Assembly (NCBI RefSeq): GCF_015689335.1
Contig: NZ_CP065053.1
Span: 5,518,001 to 5,582,000 of the forward strand
Reading direction: 5' to 3'
Length of the DNA stretch: 64,000 nt
Origin: Massilia antarctica
Lineage (GTDB): Bacteria; Pseudomonadota; Gammaproteobacteria; Burkholderiales; Burkholderiaceae_D
The translations under genes and the position numbers were made by a program. The first letter of the stretch is position 1. Every line of letters begins with the position of its first letter. The notes beneath the pieces are model-generated. The model was not told where the DNA came from. It searched no databases and saw nothing but the letters and a program-made list of their open reading frames with translations. Below, piece by piece: positions 25,221 to 33,667 of the stretch.

Positions 25221-26765
25221 ATGGCGACCATTAATGATTCCGAATACACAGTGTCGTTCCCTTGCCTTGCCGGCCAAGGGGCGCCCGCGCCGTTGCTGTC
25301 GTTGACGATCGTCTGGCATTCCGGCCCCGGCCGCGTGGGGGAGCAGTATTTCGCCCCGTACGATGGGGGCGAGATCGCGGTCAGCCGCTTCGTGCCTTTG
25401 TTCACCGGTCCGGGAGGCGAGCAACTTCCATTGGGCGAGCGCTGCGTCGCGCGCAGCGCCTTGCTGTTGCAGGCGAGCGCCGATGGCCTGCGAATCCGGG
25501 TGCCCGCCAGCAGCATGCGGGTGCAGGTGGACGGCGTCGCGGTGGCATCGGAGAGCGTGATCGGCCTGGCGGCGCTGCGCAGCGGCGCGCTCCTGGCACT
25601 TGGCGGAGGAGTACTGTTGTGCATCAACTTGCGCACCGTCTTGCCTGCGACGAACCGGATCCCCTCCCTGGCCGGGGTGAGCGAGTCGATCGAGCTGGCA
25701 AGGCGCGCCTTGTACCGGGCTGCCGGTACCGATATGCCGGTCTTGCTGAGAGGCGAGACCGGTACCGGAAAGGAATTGGCGGCGCGCGCCATTCACGACA
25801 TGGGGCGGCGCGCCGCCGAGCCATTCGTCGCCGTCAACATGGCCGGATTGAGCGACTCCCTGGCGGCGGCGGAGTTGTTTGGCGCGGTCAAGGGCGCATA
25901 TACGGGCGCCGACAGCAGCCGGCACGGATACTTCGGCGAGGCGGCCAATGGGACCCTGTTTCTCGATGAAATCGGGGATGCGCCGGCGGAGGTGCAACCG
26001 ATGCTGCTCAGGGTACTGGAAAACGGCGAGTACCGCGCTCTCGGCAGTTCTCGTCAACAAGTATCGCGCGCGCGCCTGATCGCCGCCACCGACCGCGATT
26101 TGGGCAACGGAAAGTTCAACCAGCCCCTGCTCTGGCGCCTGGAGGCGCTGGTGATCCGCATGCCCGCGCTGCGCGAGCGGCGCGAAGACCTGGGGCTGCT
26201 GATCGTGCATTTCATCAAGCGCTGGGAGGCCGTCAACGGCGCGGCGGGCGCGCTTCCGATGGAGCTCGTCAGGGAGATGTGCGCCTACGACTGGCCGGGC
26301 AACGTACGCCAGTTGTCGCATGTCGTGCAACGCGCCTTGCTTGTGTCGACCGACGCGGCGCCGGTATTCGATGAATTGCTCGGGCTGCCGCTGCCCGTGC
26401 CCGTCGCGCCGGAAGCGGAAGCGCTGCCGCACGCGTTACCCCGACGCGGCAGGACCGTGCTGGAGAGTATCGACGAAGCCGCGGTCCTTCAGGCCATGGA
26501 AATTGCCGGGTGGAGCGTGCGCGCGGCCGCGCGCGTGCTCGGCGTGTCGCGGCCGTCGATGTACAAGCTGCTCGATACCCATCCCGAGATTCGCCGTGCC
26601 AGCGCGATCCCGCCCGATCAGCTGCGCTTGACCCTGGAAGGCAACGGCAATGATATCCTGCGTTGCGCCAGTGTGCTCAAGACCCCGGGCGAAGCGCTGC
26701 GCAGATACGCGATCTTGCAGGGTTTCCTGGTCAAGGGACCGGAAACCGGCAATCCCGGCTCCTGA
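25221..26765 (+). CDS. Sigma-54-dependent activator with FHA-like N-terminal domain
   Basis: A 514-residue enhancer-binding protein. Residues about 30-138 look like an FHA domain (GGEIAVSRFV, LGERCVARSALLL, VQVDGVAVAS, LRSGALLALGG), with no receiver domain. The AAA+ domain has Walker A GETGTGKE (178-185), the sigma-54 contact loop as GAYTGA (225-230; GAFTGA is usual) and Walker B TLFLDEIG. A Fis-type helix-turn-helix (WSVRAAARVLGVSRPSMYKLL) lies near 430-460, followed by an extra tail of about 50 residues. Start at ATG 25221 with AAGGGTG upstream; the longer open frame covers the regulatory sites. It is divergent from, and very probably controls, both minus-strand RiPP operons, each with a sigma-54 promoter. 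Confidence 0.92.
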   Translation: MATINDSEYTVSFPCLAGQGAPAPLLSLTIVWHSGPGRVGEQYFAPYDGGEIAVSRFVPLFTGPGGEQLPLGERCVARSALLLQASADGLRIRVPASSMRVQVDGVAVASESVIGLAALRSGALLALGGGVLLCINLRTVLPATNRIPSLAGVSESIELARRALYRAAGTDMPVLLRGETGTGKELAARAIHDMGRRAAEPFVAVNMAGLSDSLAAAELFGAVKGAYTGADSSRHGYFGEAANGTLFLDEIGDAPAEVQPMLLRVLENGEYRALGSSRQQVSRARLIAATDRDLGNGKFNQPLLWRLEALVIRMPALRERREDLGLLIVHFIKRWEAVNGAAGALPMELVREMCAYDWPGNVRQLSHVVQRALLVSTDAAPVFDELLGLPLPVPVAPEAEALPHALPRRGRTVLESIDEAAVLQAMEIAGWSVRAAARVLGVSRPSMYKLLDTHPEIRRASAIPPDQLRLTLEGNGNDILRCASVLKTPGEALRRYAILQGFLVKGPETGNPGS

Positions 26766-26898
26766 CGGCGCCCGCTACTCGCAGTGGCTGTGCTCAAGGG
26801 CATGGCTGGCATCCCTTCGGCCCATAAAATTTCCTGCATTGAACATACGCTTGTATTTACACAAAACACCTGCATTTTCGACATCCAGAAAGTCAGTT

Positions 26899-26933
26899 TC
26901 GCGTAAGTTTCAAGCAAGCATCGCGTAAGTTTC
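26899..26933 (+). repeat. Two direct 13-bp repeats upstream of the MFS gene
   Basis: TCGCGTAAGTTTC occurs at 26899-26911 and 26921-26933, spaced 22 bp (about two helical turns), 75 to 109 bp before the MFS ATG. This looks like a pair of binding sites for an activator on one face of the helix. The rest of 26766-27007 is AT-richer than its surroundings and holds no gene. Confidence 0.4.
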
Positions 26934-27007
26934 GCAGTCCACACTCAATCCAGCTGGATCTACACGGCTATTCCGATGACGCAATAATATTAAACACGGA
27001 GACACAT

Positions 27008-28711
27008 ATGGCAATCACACCCGGCATCACTGGCGACGGGCGCAAGGGGATCACCGCAGACTCGGGGATCACCAAGGAAGAACGCAAGGTCATCTTTGCC
27101 TCCTCACTCGGCACGGTATTCGAATGGTATGACTTTTACCTGTACGGCTCGCTTGCTCCGATCATCGCCAAGCAGTTTTTCGTCGGCGACCCCACCACCA
27201 CCTTCATTTTTGCCCTGCTCGCGTTTGCCGCCGGCTTTATCGTGCGTCCGTTCGGCGCGCTGGTGTTCGGCCGCCTGGGCGACATGATCGGCCGCAAGTA
27301 CACCTTCCTGGTCACCATCCTGATCATGGGCGCCTCGACCTTCGTGGTCGGCCTGCTACCGAGTTACGCCAGCATCGGCATTGCCGCCCCAATCATCCTG
27401 GTGTCCTTGCGCATCCTGCAGGGCCTGGCACTGGGCGGTGAGTACGGCGGCGCGGCGACGTATGTCGCCGAGCACGCACCGCACGGCAAGCGCGGCTTCT
27501 TCACGTCATGGATCCAGACCACCGCCACGATGGGCCTGTTCCTGTCGCTGCTGGTGATCCTCGGTACCCGTACCGCCATGGGCGAAGCCGAATTCGCCGC
27601 CTGGGGCTGGCGTATCCCGTTCCTGGTGTCCGTGCTGTTGCTGGGCGTGTCGGTCTGGATCCGTCTGTCGATGAACGAATCGCCAGCGTTCGCCAAGATG
27701 AAAGCCGAGGGTAAAACCTCCAAGGCGCCGCTGTCGGAAGCCTTCCTCAAGCCGAAGAACGCCAAGATCGTCTTCCTCGCGCTGGTCGGCCTGACCATGG
27801 GCCAGGCCGTCGTGTGGTACACCGGCCAGTTCTATGCCCTGTTCTTCCTGACCCAGACGCTCAAGGTCGACGGCGCCATCGCTAACATCCTGATCGCCAT
27901 TTCGCTGCTGCTGGCCACGCCGTTCTTCATCATCTTCGGTTCGCTGTCGGACAAGATCGGCCGCAAATGGATCATCCTGCTGGGCTGCGCGATTGCCGCC
28001 TGTACCTACTTCCCTATCTTTAAGGGCATCACCCACTTCGCCAACCCGGCCCTGGAAGCGGCGCTGCTCAGCTCGCCAGTGGTGGTCGTGGCCGATCCTG
28101 AGTCGTGCCACTTCCAGTTCAACCTGACCGGCACCAAGAAATTCCCATCGTCGTGCGATATCGCCGCCGGCATGTTGACCGCCTCATCGGTCAGCTACAC
28201 GAAGGACGATGCGCCTCCGGGCTCGATTGCCAAGGTGCGGATCGGTGACAAGGAATTCACCTCGTTCAACGCGGCGATGACCCCGGACGGCCTGAACTTC
28301 AATGCCGAAAGCAAAGCCAAGGAAACGGCGCTGAAAGCGGAAATCGGCGCAGCGATCAAGGCGGCCGGCTATCCGGCCAAGGCCGATAGCGAGCAGATCA
28401 ACAAGCCGATGGTCGTGCTGCTGCTGTTCATCCTGGTGCTGTATGTGACGGCCGTGTACGGTCCGATCGCGGCCATGCTGGTCGAAATGTTCCCGACCCG
28501 CATACGCTACACCTCGATGTCGCTGCCGTATCACATCGGTAACGGCTGGTTCGGCGGCTTGCTGCCAACTACCGCGTTCGCGCTGGTGGCGTACAAGGGC
28601 GATATTTACTATGGCCTGTGGTATCCGATCATCATCGCGCTGGTGACGGTGGTCATTGGCGGCTTGTTCGTCAAGGAAACCAAGGATAACGACATCTACG
28701 CCGCCGACTAA
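27008..28711 (+). CDS. MFS transporter, metabolite:H+ symporter (MHS) family
   Basis: A 567-residue inner-membrane symporter related to ProP/KgtP/ShiA. N-terminal signature SSLGTVFEWYDFYLYG, then RPFGALVFGRLGDMIGRK, LQGLALGGEYGGAATYVAEH and a second SLSDKIGRKW motif are typical. Between membrane segments in the C-terminal half (about residues 340-465) there is a soluble insertion of roughly 110 residues, with Cys in DPESCHF and FPSSCDI, not found in ProP or KgtP, which are about 430-500 residues. The last segments (MLVEMFPTRIRYT) are normal. The substrate cannot be told. It has an intrinsic terminator and direct repeats upstream. Confidence 0.93.
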   Translation: MAITPGITGDGRKGITADSGITKEERKVIFASSLGTVFEWYDFYLYGSLAPIIAKQFFVGDPTTTFIFALLAFAAGFIVRPFGALVFGRLGDMIGRKYTFLVTILIMGASTFVVGLLPSYASIGIAAPIILVSLRILQGLALGGEYGGAATYVAEHAPHGKRGFFTSWIQTTATMGLFLSLLVILGTRTAMGEAEFAAWGWRIPFLVSVLLLGVSVWIRLSMNESPAFAKMKAEGKTSKAPLSEAFLKPKNAKIVFLALVGLTMGQAVVWYTGQFYALFFLTQTLKVDGAIANILIAISLLLATPFFIIFGSLSDKIGRKWIILLGCAIAACTYFPIFKGITHFANPALEAALLSSPVVVVADPESCHFQFNLTGTKKFPSSCDIAAGMLTASSVSYTKDDAPPGSIAKVRIGDKEFTSFNAAMTPDGLNFNAESKAKETALKAEIGAAIKAAGYPAKADSEQINKPMVVLLLFILVLYVTAVYGPIAAMLVEMFPTRIRYTSMSLPYHIGNGWFGGLLPTTAFALVAYKGDIYYGLWYPIIIALVTVVIGGLFVKETKDNDIYAAD

Positions 28712-28730
28712 GTCGCTGGCTGTCGCAAAA

Positions 28731-28760
28731 AATGCCGCTCTCCGGAGCGGCATTTTTTTT
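28731..28760 (+). terminator. Intrinsic terminator after the MFS gene
   Basis: A 10-bp stem AATGCCGCTC / GAGCGGCATT with a 4-nt loop is followed by a T-run. The upstream A-run lets it also stop transcription from the minus-strand gene ending at 28825. Confidence 0.93.
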
Positions 28761-28824
28761 GCCGGCTTGCGGATGCCGGGTCAGTCAGCCATTGCGGCGC
28801 GGCGAGCGTCGATATCGAGCGCTA

Positions 28825-29352
28825 TCACCGGCGGCTGGCCGCGGCCAGGACGCGCGGCATGTGATAGAGATCGCTGGAAGCGATGAACAGGGGGCGCGCC
28901 ATGTAGGAACCGGTTAGCTGCGTGTCGTCGTTCTGGTTGCGGTAGATCAGCCATCGCCGCGGTGCCTCGGGCTGTTTTTCCGCGCGTTTGGCACCAGGGC
29001 GCGGCGGAATGAATGGCCCCGTCAGCTGGGCAATTGCACTGATGCCGCATCCCGACAACGCCGTTGTCAGCACGAGCGTGTCACCGACTATCGCCGGACC
29101 CTTGAAAACCTGCTCGATGACGAAGGTATCTTCCTCGGCCGGCACGTCGACGTCTTCCCCGAACTGCGAATGGAGCGTTTTTGTGACTTTTCGCGCCTGC
29201 GTCAAGGTTGCCACAACGACCGATTCGACGCTGTCAAAACGCCGCTGGACCCCGGCGAACGATTCCGTTTCAGCGCCGTAGTACAGCGGCGAACAGGCCA
29301 GTGCCGGCAGCGCGGATGACATTGCTGCCGCCAGCCAGGTAATTCGATTCAC
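28825..29352 (-). CDS. Secreted protein of unknown function
   Basis: A 175-residue protein with a signal peptide (NRITWLAAAMSSALPALA, then Cys), so periplasmic or possibly lipid-anchored. The mature part has FDSVESVVVATLTQA and EEDTFVIEQVFKGPAIVGDTLVLTT, a pattern seen in small beta-rich secreted proteins in which a netrin/TIMP-like OB fold is common, followed by a Cys pair. GTG at 29352 was preferred because it gives a compact signal peptide and has GGGG upstream; GTG 29364 and ATG 29322 are alternatives. It is the last gene of the dehydratase/gamma-carbonic anhydrase operon. Confidence 0.7.
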   Translation of the reverse strand: MNRITWLAAAMSSALPALACSPLYYGAETESFAGVQRRFDSVESVVVATLTQARKVTKTLHSQFGEDVDVPAEEDTFVIEQVFKGPAIVGDTLVLTTALSGCGISAIAQLTGPFIPPRPGAKRAEKQPEAPRRWLIYRNQNDDTQLTGSYMARPLFIASSDLYHMPRVLAAASRR

Positions 29353-29360
29353 TGCCCCTG

Positions 29361-29894
29361 TCACACGCTGCCCAGATAATTGTTTTTGACGCGGACATAA
29401 TGCTCCGCCGAGTATTTCAGAAACGCCAGTTCGGCATCGGTCAGCGCGCGCACTTTTCTTACCGGACGGCCGACATACAAATAGCCGCTTTCCAGCACTT
29501 TCCCCGGCGGGACCAGGCTACCGGCGCCAACCATCACCTGCGGCGAAATCACCGCATCGTCCATCACGATGGCGCCCATGCCGATCAGGCATTCGTCGCC
29601 GATCGTGCAGCCGTGCAAAATGGTGTTATGCCCGATGGTGACATAGTCGCCGATGATTAACGGCGAACCGAGCGGCTTGTCGGGATGCTTGTGCGAGACG
29701 TGACACATCACGAAATCCTGGATATTCGAGCAGCGCCCGACCACGATGTGATTCACATCGCCGCGCACCACCGCGTTGCACCAGACCGAGGAATGATCGC
29801 CCAGGGTCACGTCGCCGATCACCTGCGCCGACGCGTGGATATACGTTTCCCCGCCCAGGCGCGGATGGGCATCGAGATAGGAAGATAAAGGCAT
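29361..29894 (-). CDS. Gamma-carbonic anhydrase family protein
   Basis: A 177-residue left-handed beta-helix protein of the YrdA/PaaY type. Hexapeptide repeats run through VIGDVTLGDHSSVWCNAVVRG and IGDYVTIGHNTILHG; the His residues at CHVSH and GHNTILHG are the metal-ligand positions of gamma-class carbonic anhydrases. Many relatives are thioesterases or inactive, so activity is not certain. The ATG at 29894 follows AGAAGGGAG and starts two bases after the dehydratase stop; an upstream extension of the frame is not typical. Confidence 0.92.
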   Translation of the reverse strand: MPLSSYLDAHPRLGGETYIHASAQVIGDVTLGDHSSVWCNAVVRGDVNHIVVGRCSNIQDFVMCHVSHKHPDKPLGSPLIIGDYVTIGHNTILHGCTIGDECLIGMGAIVMDDAVISPQVMVGAGSLVPPGKVLESGYLYVGRPVRKVRALTDAELAFLKYSAEHYVRVKNNYLGSV

Positions 29895-29896
29895 GC

Positions 29897-30868
29897 TCAG
29901 GCTCCCTTCTGGATCAGCATCGCCATGCGCTGCAGGTCGATATTTCCGCCCGAGACAATCACGCCAACCCGCTGATCCTTGAAGTCCATGCGGCGACTGA
30001 GCGCAACGGCCGCGCCCAGGCAACCGGACGGCTCCACGGTGATTTTCATGTGCCCGGCGAAAAACCGCATCGCCTCGACCAGGTCGGCATCGGATACCGT
30101 CAGGATATCGTCGACCCTCTCGCGGATCACCGCAAACGTGTGCTTGCCCAGGTGCTGGGTCTGGGCGCCGTCGGCAATGGTATCGGGGGTGGCGATGTGG
30201 ACGATCTCGCCGCTGCGGAAACTGCGCTGGCCATCGTTGCCCGCTTCCGGCTCCACGCCGAACACGCGGCAGCCGGGGTTCATGGCCCTGGCCGCGGTCG
30301 CGCAGCCCGACAGCAGGCCGCCGCCGCCCAGTGGCACCAGCAGCACGTCGAGCGGGCCGGCATCCTCGATCAATTCCTTGGCCGCGGTGCCCTGCCCCGC
30401 CATCACGTGCACATGGTCGTAAGGCGGAATCAGGGTCAGGCCGCGCTCCAGCGCCAGCGCGTTACCGATTGCCTCGCGGTCTTCGGCATAGCGGTCGTAC
30501 ATCACCACCTCGGCGCCGTAGCCGCGCGTGGCTGCCACCTTGATGGCCGGCGCGTCAAGCGGCATGACGATCACCGCCTTGATGCCGAGCAGTTCCGCGG
30601 CCAGCGCAATGCCTTGCGCGTGATTACCCGACGAAAACGTGACGACGCCGCAGGCGCGCTGTTCGGCCGTGAACTGGGCCAGCGCGTTGTAGGCGCCGCG
30701 CATCTTGAAGGCGCCGGTACGCTGCAGGTTTTCGCATTTGAAGAATATCTGGGCGCCGGTCCGGGCGTTGGCGGTCGTGGATGTGAGCACCGGGGTGCGA
30801 TGGACCGCCCCGGCAATGCGTTCGTGGGCGCGCGCGACGTCGTCGAAGGAAATGGGTAGCTCGATCAT
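29897..30868 (-). CDS. Threonine/serine dehydratase (PLP-dependent)
   Basis: A 323-residue fold type II PLP enzyme that deaminates threonine or serine (or racemises serine). The Schiff-base Lys is in GAFKMRGAYNAL, the phosphate-binding Gly loop is VPLGGGGLLSGCA and SSGNHAQGIALAA binds the substrate carboxylate. It lacks the C-terminal ACT regulatory domains of biosynthetic IlvA, so it is a catabolic or racemase-like form. The ATG at 30868 overlaps the stop of the DauR-like regulator by 4 bp, suggesting the regulator controls it. Confidence 0.93.
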   Translation of the reverse strand: MIELPISFDDVARAHERIAGAVHRTPVLTSTTANARTGAQIFFKCENLQRTGAFKMRGAYNALAQFTAEQRACGVVTFSSGNHAQGIALAAELLGIKAVIVMPLDAPAIKVAATRGYGAEVVMYDRYAEDREAIGNALALERGLTLIPPYDHVHVMAGQGTAAKELIEDAGPLDVLLVPLGGGGLLSGCATAARAMNPGCRVFGVEPEAGNDGQRSFRSGEIVHIATPDTIADGAQTQHLGKHTFAVIRERVDDILTVSDADLVEAMRFFAGHMKITVEPSGCLGAAVALSRRMDFKDQRVGVIVSGGNIDLQRMAMLIQKGA

Positions 30869-31557
30869 GGCGATGGATCTTTCTGTGGAAGATAGGAGTA
30901 AACGGTAGGCCGCGCGACACCGAGCATGGACGCCACGACGGCCTGGGCGTTTTTCAGGTCCATCAGGCCGAGGTCGGCGAGCTGCTGCACGGCTTGGCGC
31001 CGCTGGGCCGGGCTCAGGGCGTGCGGGGTCTTGTTCAGTTGCGCGGCAAAGCGGTCCAGGGTGGCGCGCAGCTCGTCCAGGCGGGGCGATGCGAGCGATT
31101 CGCGGATGGGCGTGTCCGCCGGCTGGGTTTGCGCCAGCTGCGACAGGCTGGCGGCGACACTGGTGAGCATCGACACGTCCACATTCAGGCACAGCGCGGC
31201 AACATAGTCGCCTTCGCTGTTGCGCAGGCCGATCGAGGTGCTTTTCGCAGGCCGCCCGTCGGGGAACTGATTCGGGTAATTTTGCAGGATGTCGGGAAAA
31301 TCCGGATCGGTGATGCGCGCGAGGCCAATGACGGTGGTGGGATCGCCCACCTCGCGCCCGGACAGGTTGTTGGAGATCGCCACGATGGACGATGCCGGGC
31401 GCGTGAGGTCGTGCAGCACCACTTCCACCAAGGGCGCCAGGGTGCGTCCCAGGGCTTCGACGATTTTCTTTCCCTCCCGCAGGAGCAGTTCATTTTCGCT
31501 AATGGTCATGGCTGACATTATGTCACTGATCGACGATATGTCAAACAATTGCACCAT
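30865..31557 (-). CDS. YheO/DauR-like PAS-HTH transcriptional regulator
   Basis: A 230-residue regulator with an N-terminal YheO-type PAS domain (LAPLVEVVLHDLTRPASSIVAI ... STSIGLRNSEGDYVAALCLNVD, shown in parts) and a C-terminal HTH (LKNAQAVVASMLGVARPTVYSYL). Relatives include DauR, which represses D-arginine utilisation. It is coupled to a Thr/Ser dehydratase gene, so amino-acid control is likely. ATG 31557 has TGAGG just upstream; ATG 31518 or 31509 are alternatives that also give an intact PAS domain. A TetR-type operator overlaps the chosen start. Confidence 0.88.
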   Translation of the reverse strand: MVQLFDISSISDIMSAMTISENELLLREGKKIVEALGRTLAPLVEVVLHDLTRPASSIVAISNNLSGREVGDPTTVIGLARITDPDFPDILQNYPNQFPDGRPAKSTSIGLRNSEGDYVAALCLNVDVSMLTSVAASLSQLAQTQPADTPIRESLASPRLDELRATLDRFAAQLNKTPHALSPAQRRQAVQQLADLGLMDLKNAQAVVASMLGVARPTVYSYLPQKDPSP

Positions 31558-31620
31558 ACCTCAGGGTATTGACGAGCCGCGCCAGAGCTGCCATCATTGC
31601 GACCATACCATAGAGTATGG
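31554..31620. promoter_or_regulatory. Two ATAC-N6-GTAT operator-like sites
   Basis: CCATACCTCAGGGTATTG (31554-31571) and CCATACCATAGAGTATGG (31603-31620, perfect arms extended by A/T to 7 bp) have the same architecture as two sites around the TetR gene promoter at 32597-32660. They lie between the DauR-like gene and the small membrane protein gene. Confidence 0.65.
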
Positions 31621-31666
31621 TTACGTGTGGCATTCTGCCGCGCGTTTGACCTTAAAGGAACCCCCT

Positions 31667-32041
31667 GTGACCATTGCTTGGAAATACGTCGCCGCCGCCG
31701 CCCTGTTGGCCCTCGGCATACTCCACATCCTGTTCGGCCTGACACGCTTCCATGCCGTGCTGACAGCCGCCTGGCACGAAGGCCTGGCCGGTCGCTTCGG
31801 CACCGATGACGAGCGCCGGCTGGCCTTCTGGTTCATCGCCTTCGGCGCCCCGCTCACCCTGTGCGGTCACCTTGCAGTCCGGGCTGCCGCGGCCGCCGAC
31901 CTGAAGACCCTCGGCCTGATCGGGCTGTACGGGTGCGCGACCGGCGCCGTGGGGATCATCGCCTTTCCCCGCTCACCGCTGTGGGGATTGCTTGCCGTGT
32001 CCATCTTGCTCGTTGCCGTCGGGCAGGAATGGCTGGTCTAG
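31667..32041 (+). CDS. Small integral membrane protein (DUF6463-like)
   Basis: A 124-residue protein with four predicted membrane segments (YVAAAALLALGILHILFGL, LAFWFIAFGAPLTLCGHLAV, LGLIGLYGCATGAVGIIA, LLAVSILLVAVGQEW). Pattern and length fit the DUF6463 family; function unknown. It starts at GTG 31667 with AAAGGAA seven bases upstream; no ATG fits. It is convergent with the TetR gene and has that regulator's presumed operator at 31603-31620 in its promoter region. Confidence 0.78.
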   Translation: MTIAWKYVAAAALLALGILHILFGLTRFHAVLTAAWHEGLAGRFGTDDERRLAFWFIAFGAPLTLCGHLAVRAAAAADLKTLGLIGLYGCATGAVGIIAFPRSPLWGLLAVSILLVAVGQEWLV

Positions 32042-32047
32042 CGCCCC

Positions 32048-32590
32048 CTAGCTTTTACCCGGCGGCTTGAGCAATTGCACCACCGTGCGGATCTCGGCCT
32101 CGCTCATCTCCGGCGCGCCGATGGCGGCATGCCCGATGAAGGCGCAGTAATTCCAGCGCGCGATCACCGGCGCTTCGTCCGCCGGCCAGCCGATATCGGT
32201 CAACAGCTTGGCGACGTAATCGACCCGCTTGCGATCGACCCGCTGCTGCACTTCCCTGACCTGTTCATTGGTCATGGACCACGCGCGAATCGCCCGGCCC
32301 AGGGTGAACAAGTGCGGCGGGCCGCCGGTGAACAACTTCGCCAGCTTGCTGCCGACGTCGATATCCTCCTGGTCGACAATGTCCATCACGCGCTGCGTGT
32401 GGACCTGCTCCCACTCTTCCATCACCGCGGATTGGTAGTCTTCCAGATTCTTGAAATGCCAGTAAAAACTGCCCTTGGTGACCCCCATCTTTTGCGCAAT
32501 CGTCATGATGCGCAAACCTTCGGGGCCATCCTCGGCCAGTGCCTGCAAGCCGGCGCTAAGCCAGCTCTGTCGGTTCTTTTTATCGTCCAT
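32048..32590 (-). CDS. TetR family transcriptional regulator
   Basis: A 180-residue one-component repressor. The HTH is MTIAQKMGVTKGSFYWHFKN (about 29-48), with the typical Tyr-Trp-His-Phe of TetR proteins, and the remaining helices form the ligand and dimer domain. It is divergent from an alpha/beta hydrolase gene and convergent with the DUF6463-like gene. Two ATAC-N6-GTAT sites in the divergent space and two more upstream of the neighbouring genes define a likely local regulon. Confidence 0.93.
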   Translation of the reverse strand: MDDKKNRQSWLSAGLQALAEDGPEGLRIMTIAQKMGVTKGSFYWHFKNLEDYQSAVMEEWEQVHTQRVMDIVDQEDIDVGSKLAKLFTGGPPHLFTLGRAIRAWSMTNEQVREVQQRVDRKRVDYVAKLLTDIGWPADEAPVIARWNYCAFIGHAAIGAPEMSEAEIRTVVQLLKPPGKS

Positions 32591-32596
32591 GCGTCA

Positions 32597-32660
32597 TCAT
32601 ACCGAATGGTCTTGACAAGTCCAATGGTTGCTGTGAAGCTGCCCATACTTTACGGTATGG
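32597..32660. promoter_or_regulatory. Two ATAC-N6-GTAT operator-like sites in the TetR/hydrolase divergent promoter
   Basis: CCATACTTTACGGTATGG (32643-32660) is a perfect CCATAC-N6-GTATGG dyad 13 bp before the hydrolase ATG. ATACCGAATGGTCT (32599-32612) is a degenerate copy next to the TetR start, overlapping a TTGACA-like -35 box read on the plus strand (32613). Confidence 0.7.
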
Positions 32661-32672
32661 AGAACAACAACG

Positions 32673-33581
32673 ATGAGTTCCTGGACAACCCGCCTGGGCG
32701 ACCGCCTGCTCGGCATGGCGATGGCGGCGGAATGCAAATCGGCACGGCTCGATGCGGCCGCGGTGGCGGTCGATGGCGGGCGTATCGCCTATCTGCGGCG
32801 CGGCACCGGCCTGTCGGAGGCGATCGTGATGCTGCATGGCGCCGCCAGCGACAAGTCGGCATGGCTGCGGCTGGCGAAAACCATGCGTACCGGTATGACC
32901 ATCCTGATTCCCGACCTGCCCGGCCACGGCGAGAGCCCCGCGCAAGCGGCGTCGTGTTACAACGTTCAGTCGCAGGCCGGGCGCATGCTGGGCTTTCTTG
33001 CGGCGCTCGGGGTCGGGCGCGCTCACCTGATCGGCAACTCGATGGGCGGCGCGGTTGCCTTGCGGATGGCGGCCGATTCCCCCGGCAGCATTGCTTCCCT
33101 GGTGTTGATCGACGCAGCCGGAGCGGAAACGTCGTCAAGCTGGCTGCGCCAGCAGTTTTCAGATGCCGGGACCAATCCCATGGTTGCGATCCACAACACG
33201 GCTGATTATAAAAAGATGATCGGCATCGGCATGGAAAAGCCGCCGCATATTCCCGATTTCCTGCTCGCTGCGCTGGCCAGGAGCTACATGGCCCGCGAAG
33301 AAATCAACCTGCGCATCGCGCGCGACATCGAAACCGACCTGGACCAGCGCCGCGTCCTGGGCGTGATCGACGCGCCTTCGCTCATCATCTGGGGCGCGCA
33401 AGACAAGGTCGTGCACGTGGACGATGCGCAGACGCTTCACTCCGGTTTGCGCAACAGCGAAAAAGTGGTGCTCGAAGGAATAGGCCACCTACCCATGGTC
33501 GAGGCACCGAAACAGGTGGCGGCACTGTGCGACGCTTTCTATGCCGGCCGGGCGGCCGCGCGTTTGCCCAAGGCCGCCTGA
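32673..33581 (+). CDS. Alpha/beta hydrolase
   Basis: A 302-residue hydrolase with the oxyanion motif MLHGAASDKSAW, nucleophile elbow GNSMGG, an acid Asp in WGAQDKVV and the catalytic His in GIGHLPM. Order and spacing are those of lipase/esterase-like members such as MhpC and BioH-type enzymes. No signal peptide is evident, so it is probably cytoplasmic. It is divergent from a TetR gene with a shared operator region and is probably induced by the substrate or a related compound. Confidence 0.92.
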   Translation: MSSWTTRLGDRLLGMAMAAECKSARLDAAAVAVDGGRIAYLRRGTGLSEAIVMLHGAASDKSAWLRLAKTMRTGMTILIPDLPGHGESPAQAASCYNVQSQAGRMLGFLAALGVGRAHLIGNSMGGAVALRMAADSPGSIASLVLIDAAGAETSSSWLRQQFSDAGTNPMVAIHNTADYKKMIGIGMEKPPHIPDFLLAALARSYMAREEINLRIARDIETDLDQRRVLGVIDAPSLIIWGAQDKVVHVDDAQTLHSGLRNSEKVVLEGIGHLPMVEAPKQVAALCDAFYAGRAAARLPKAA

Positions 33582-33667
33582 CCGAGACCGAACCGTCATC
33601 CCGCCTCACACCAGAAACACGAGCGTACTGCGCATGACGGTCAAGGTGCACCGGTGAAAGCCATATC

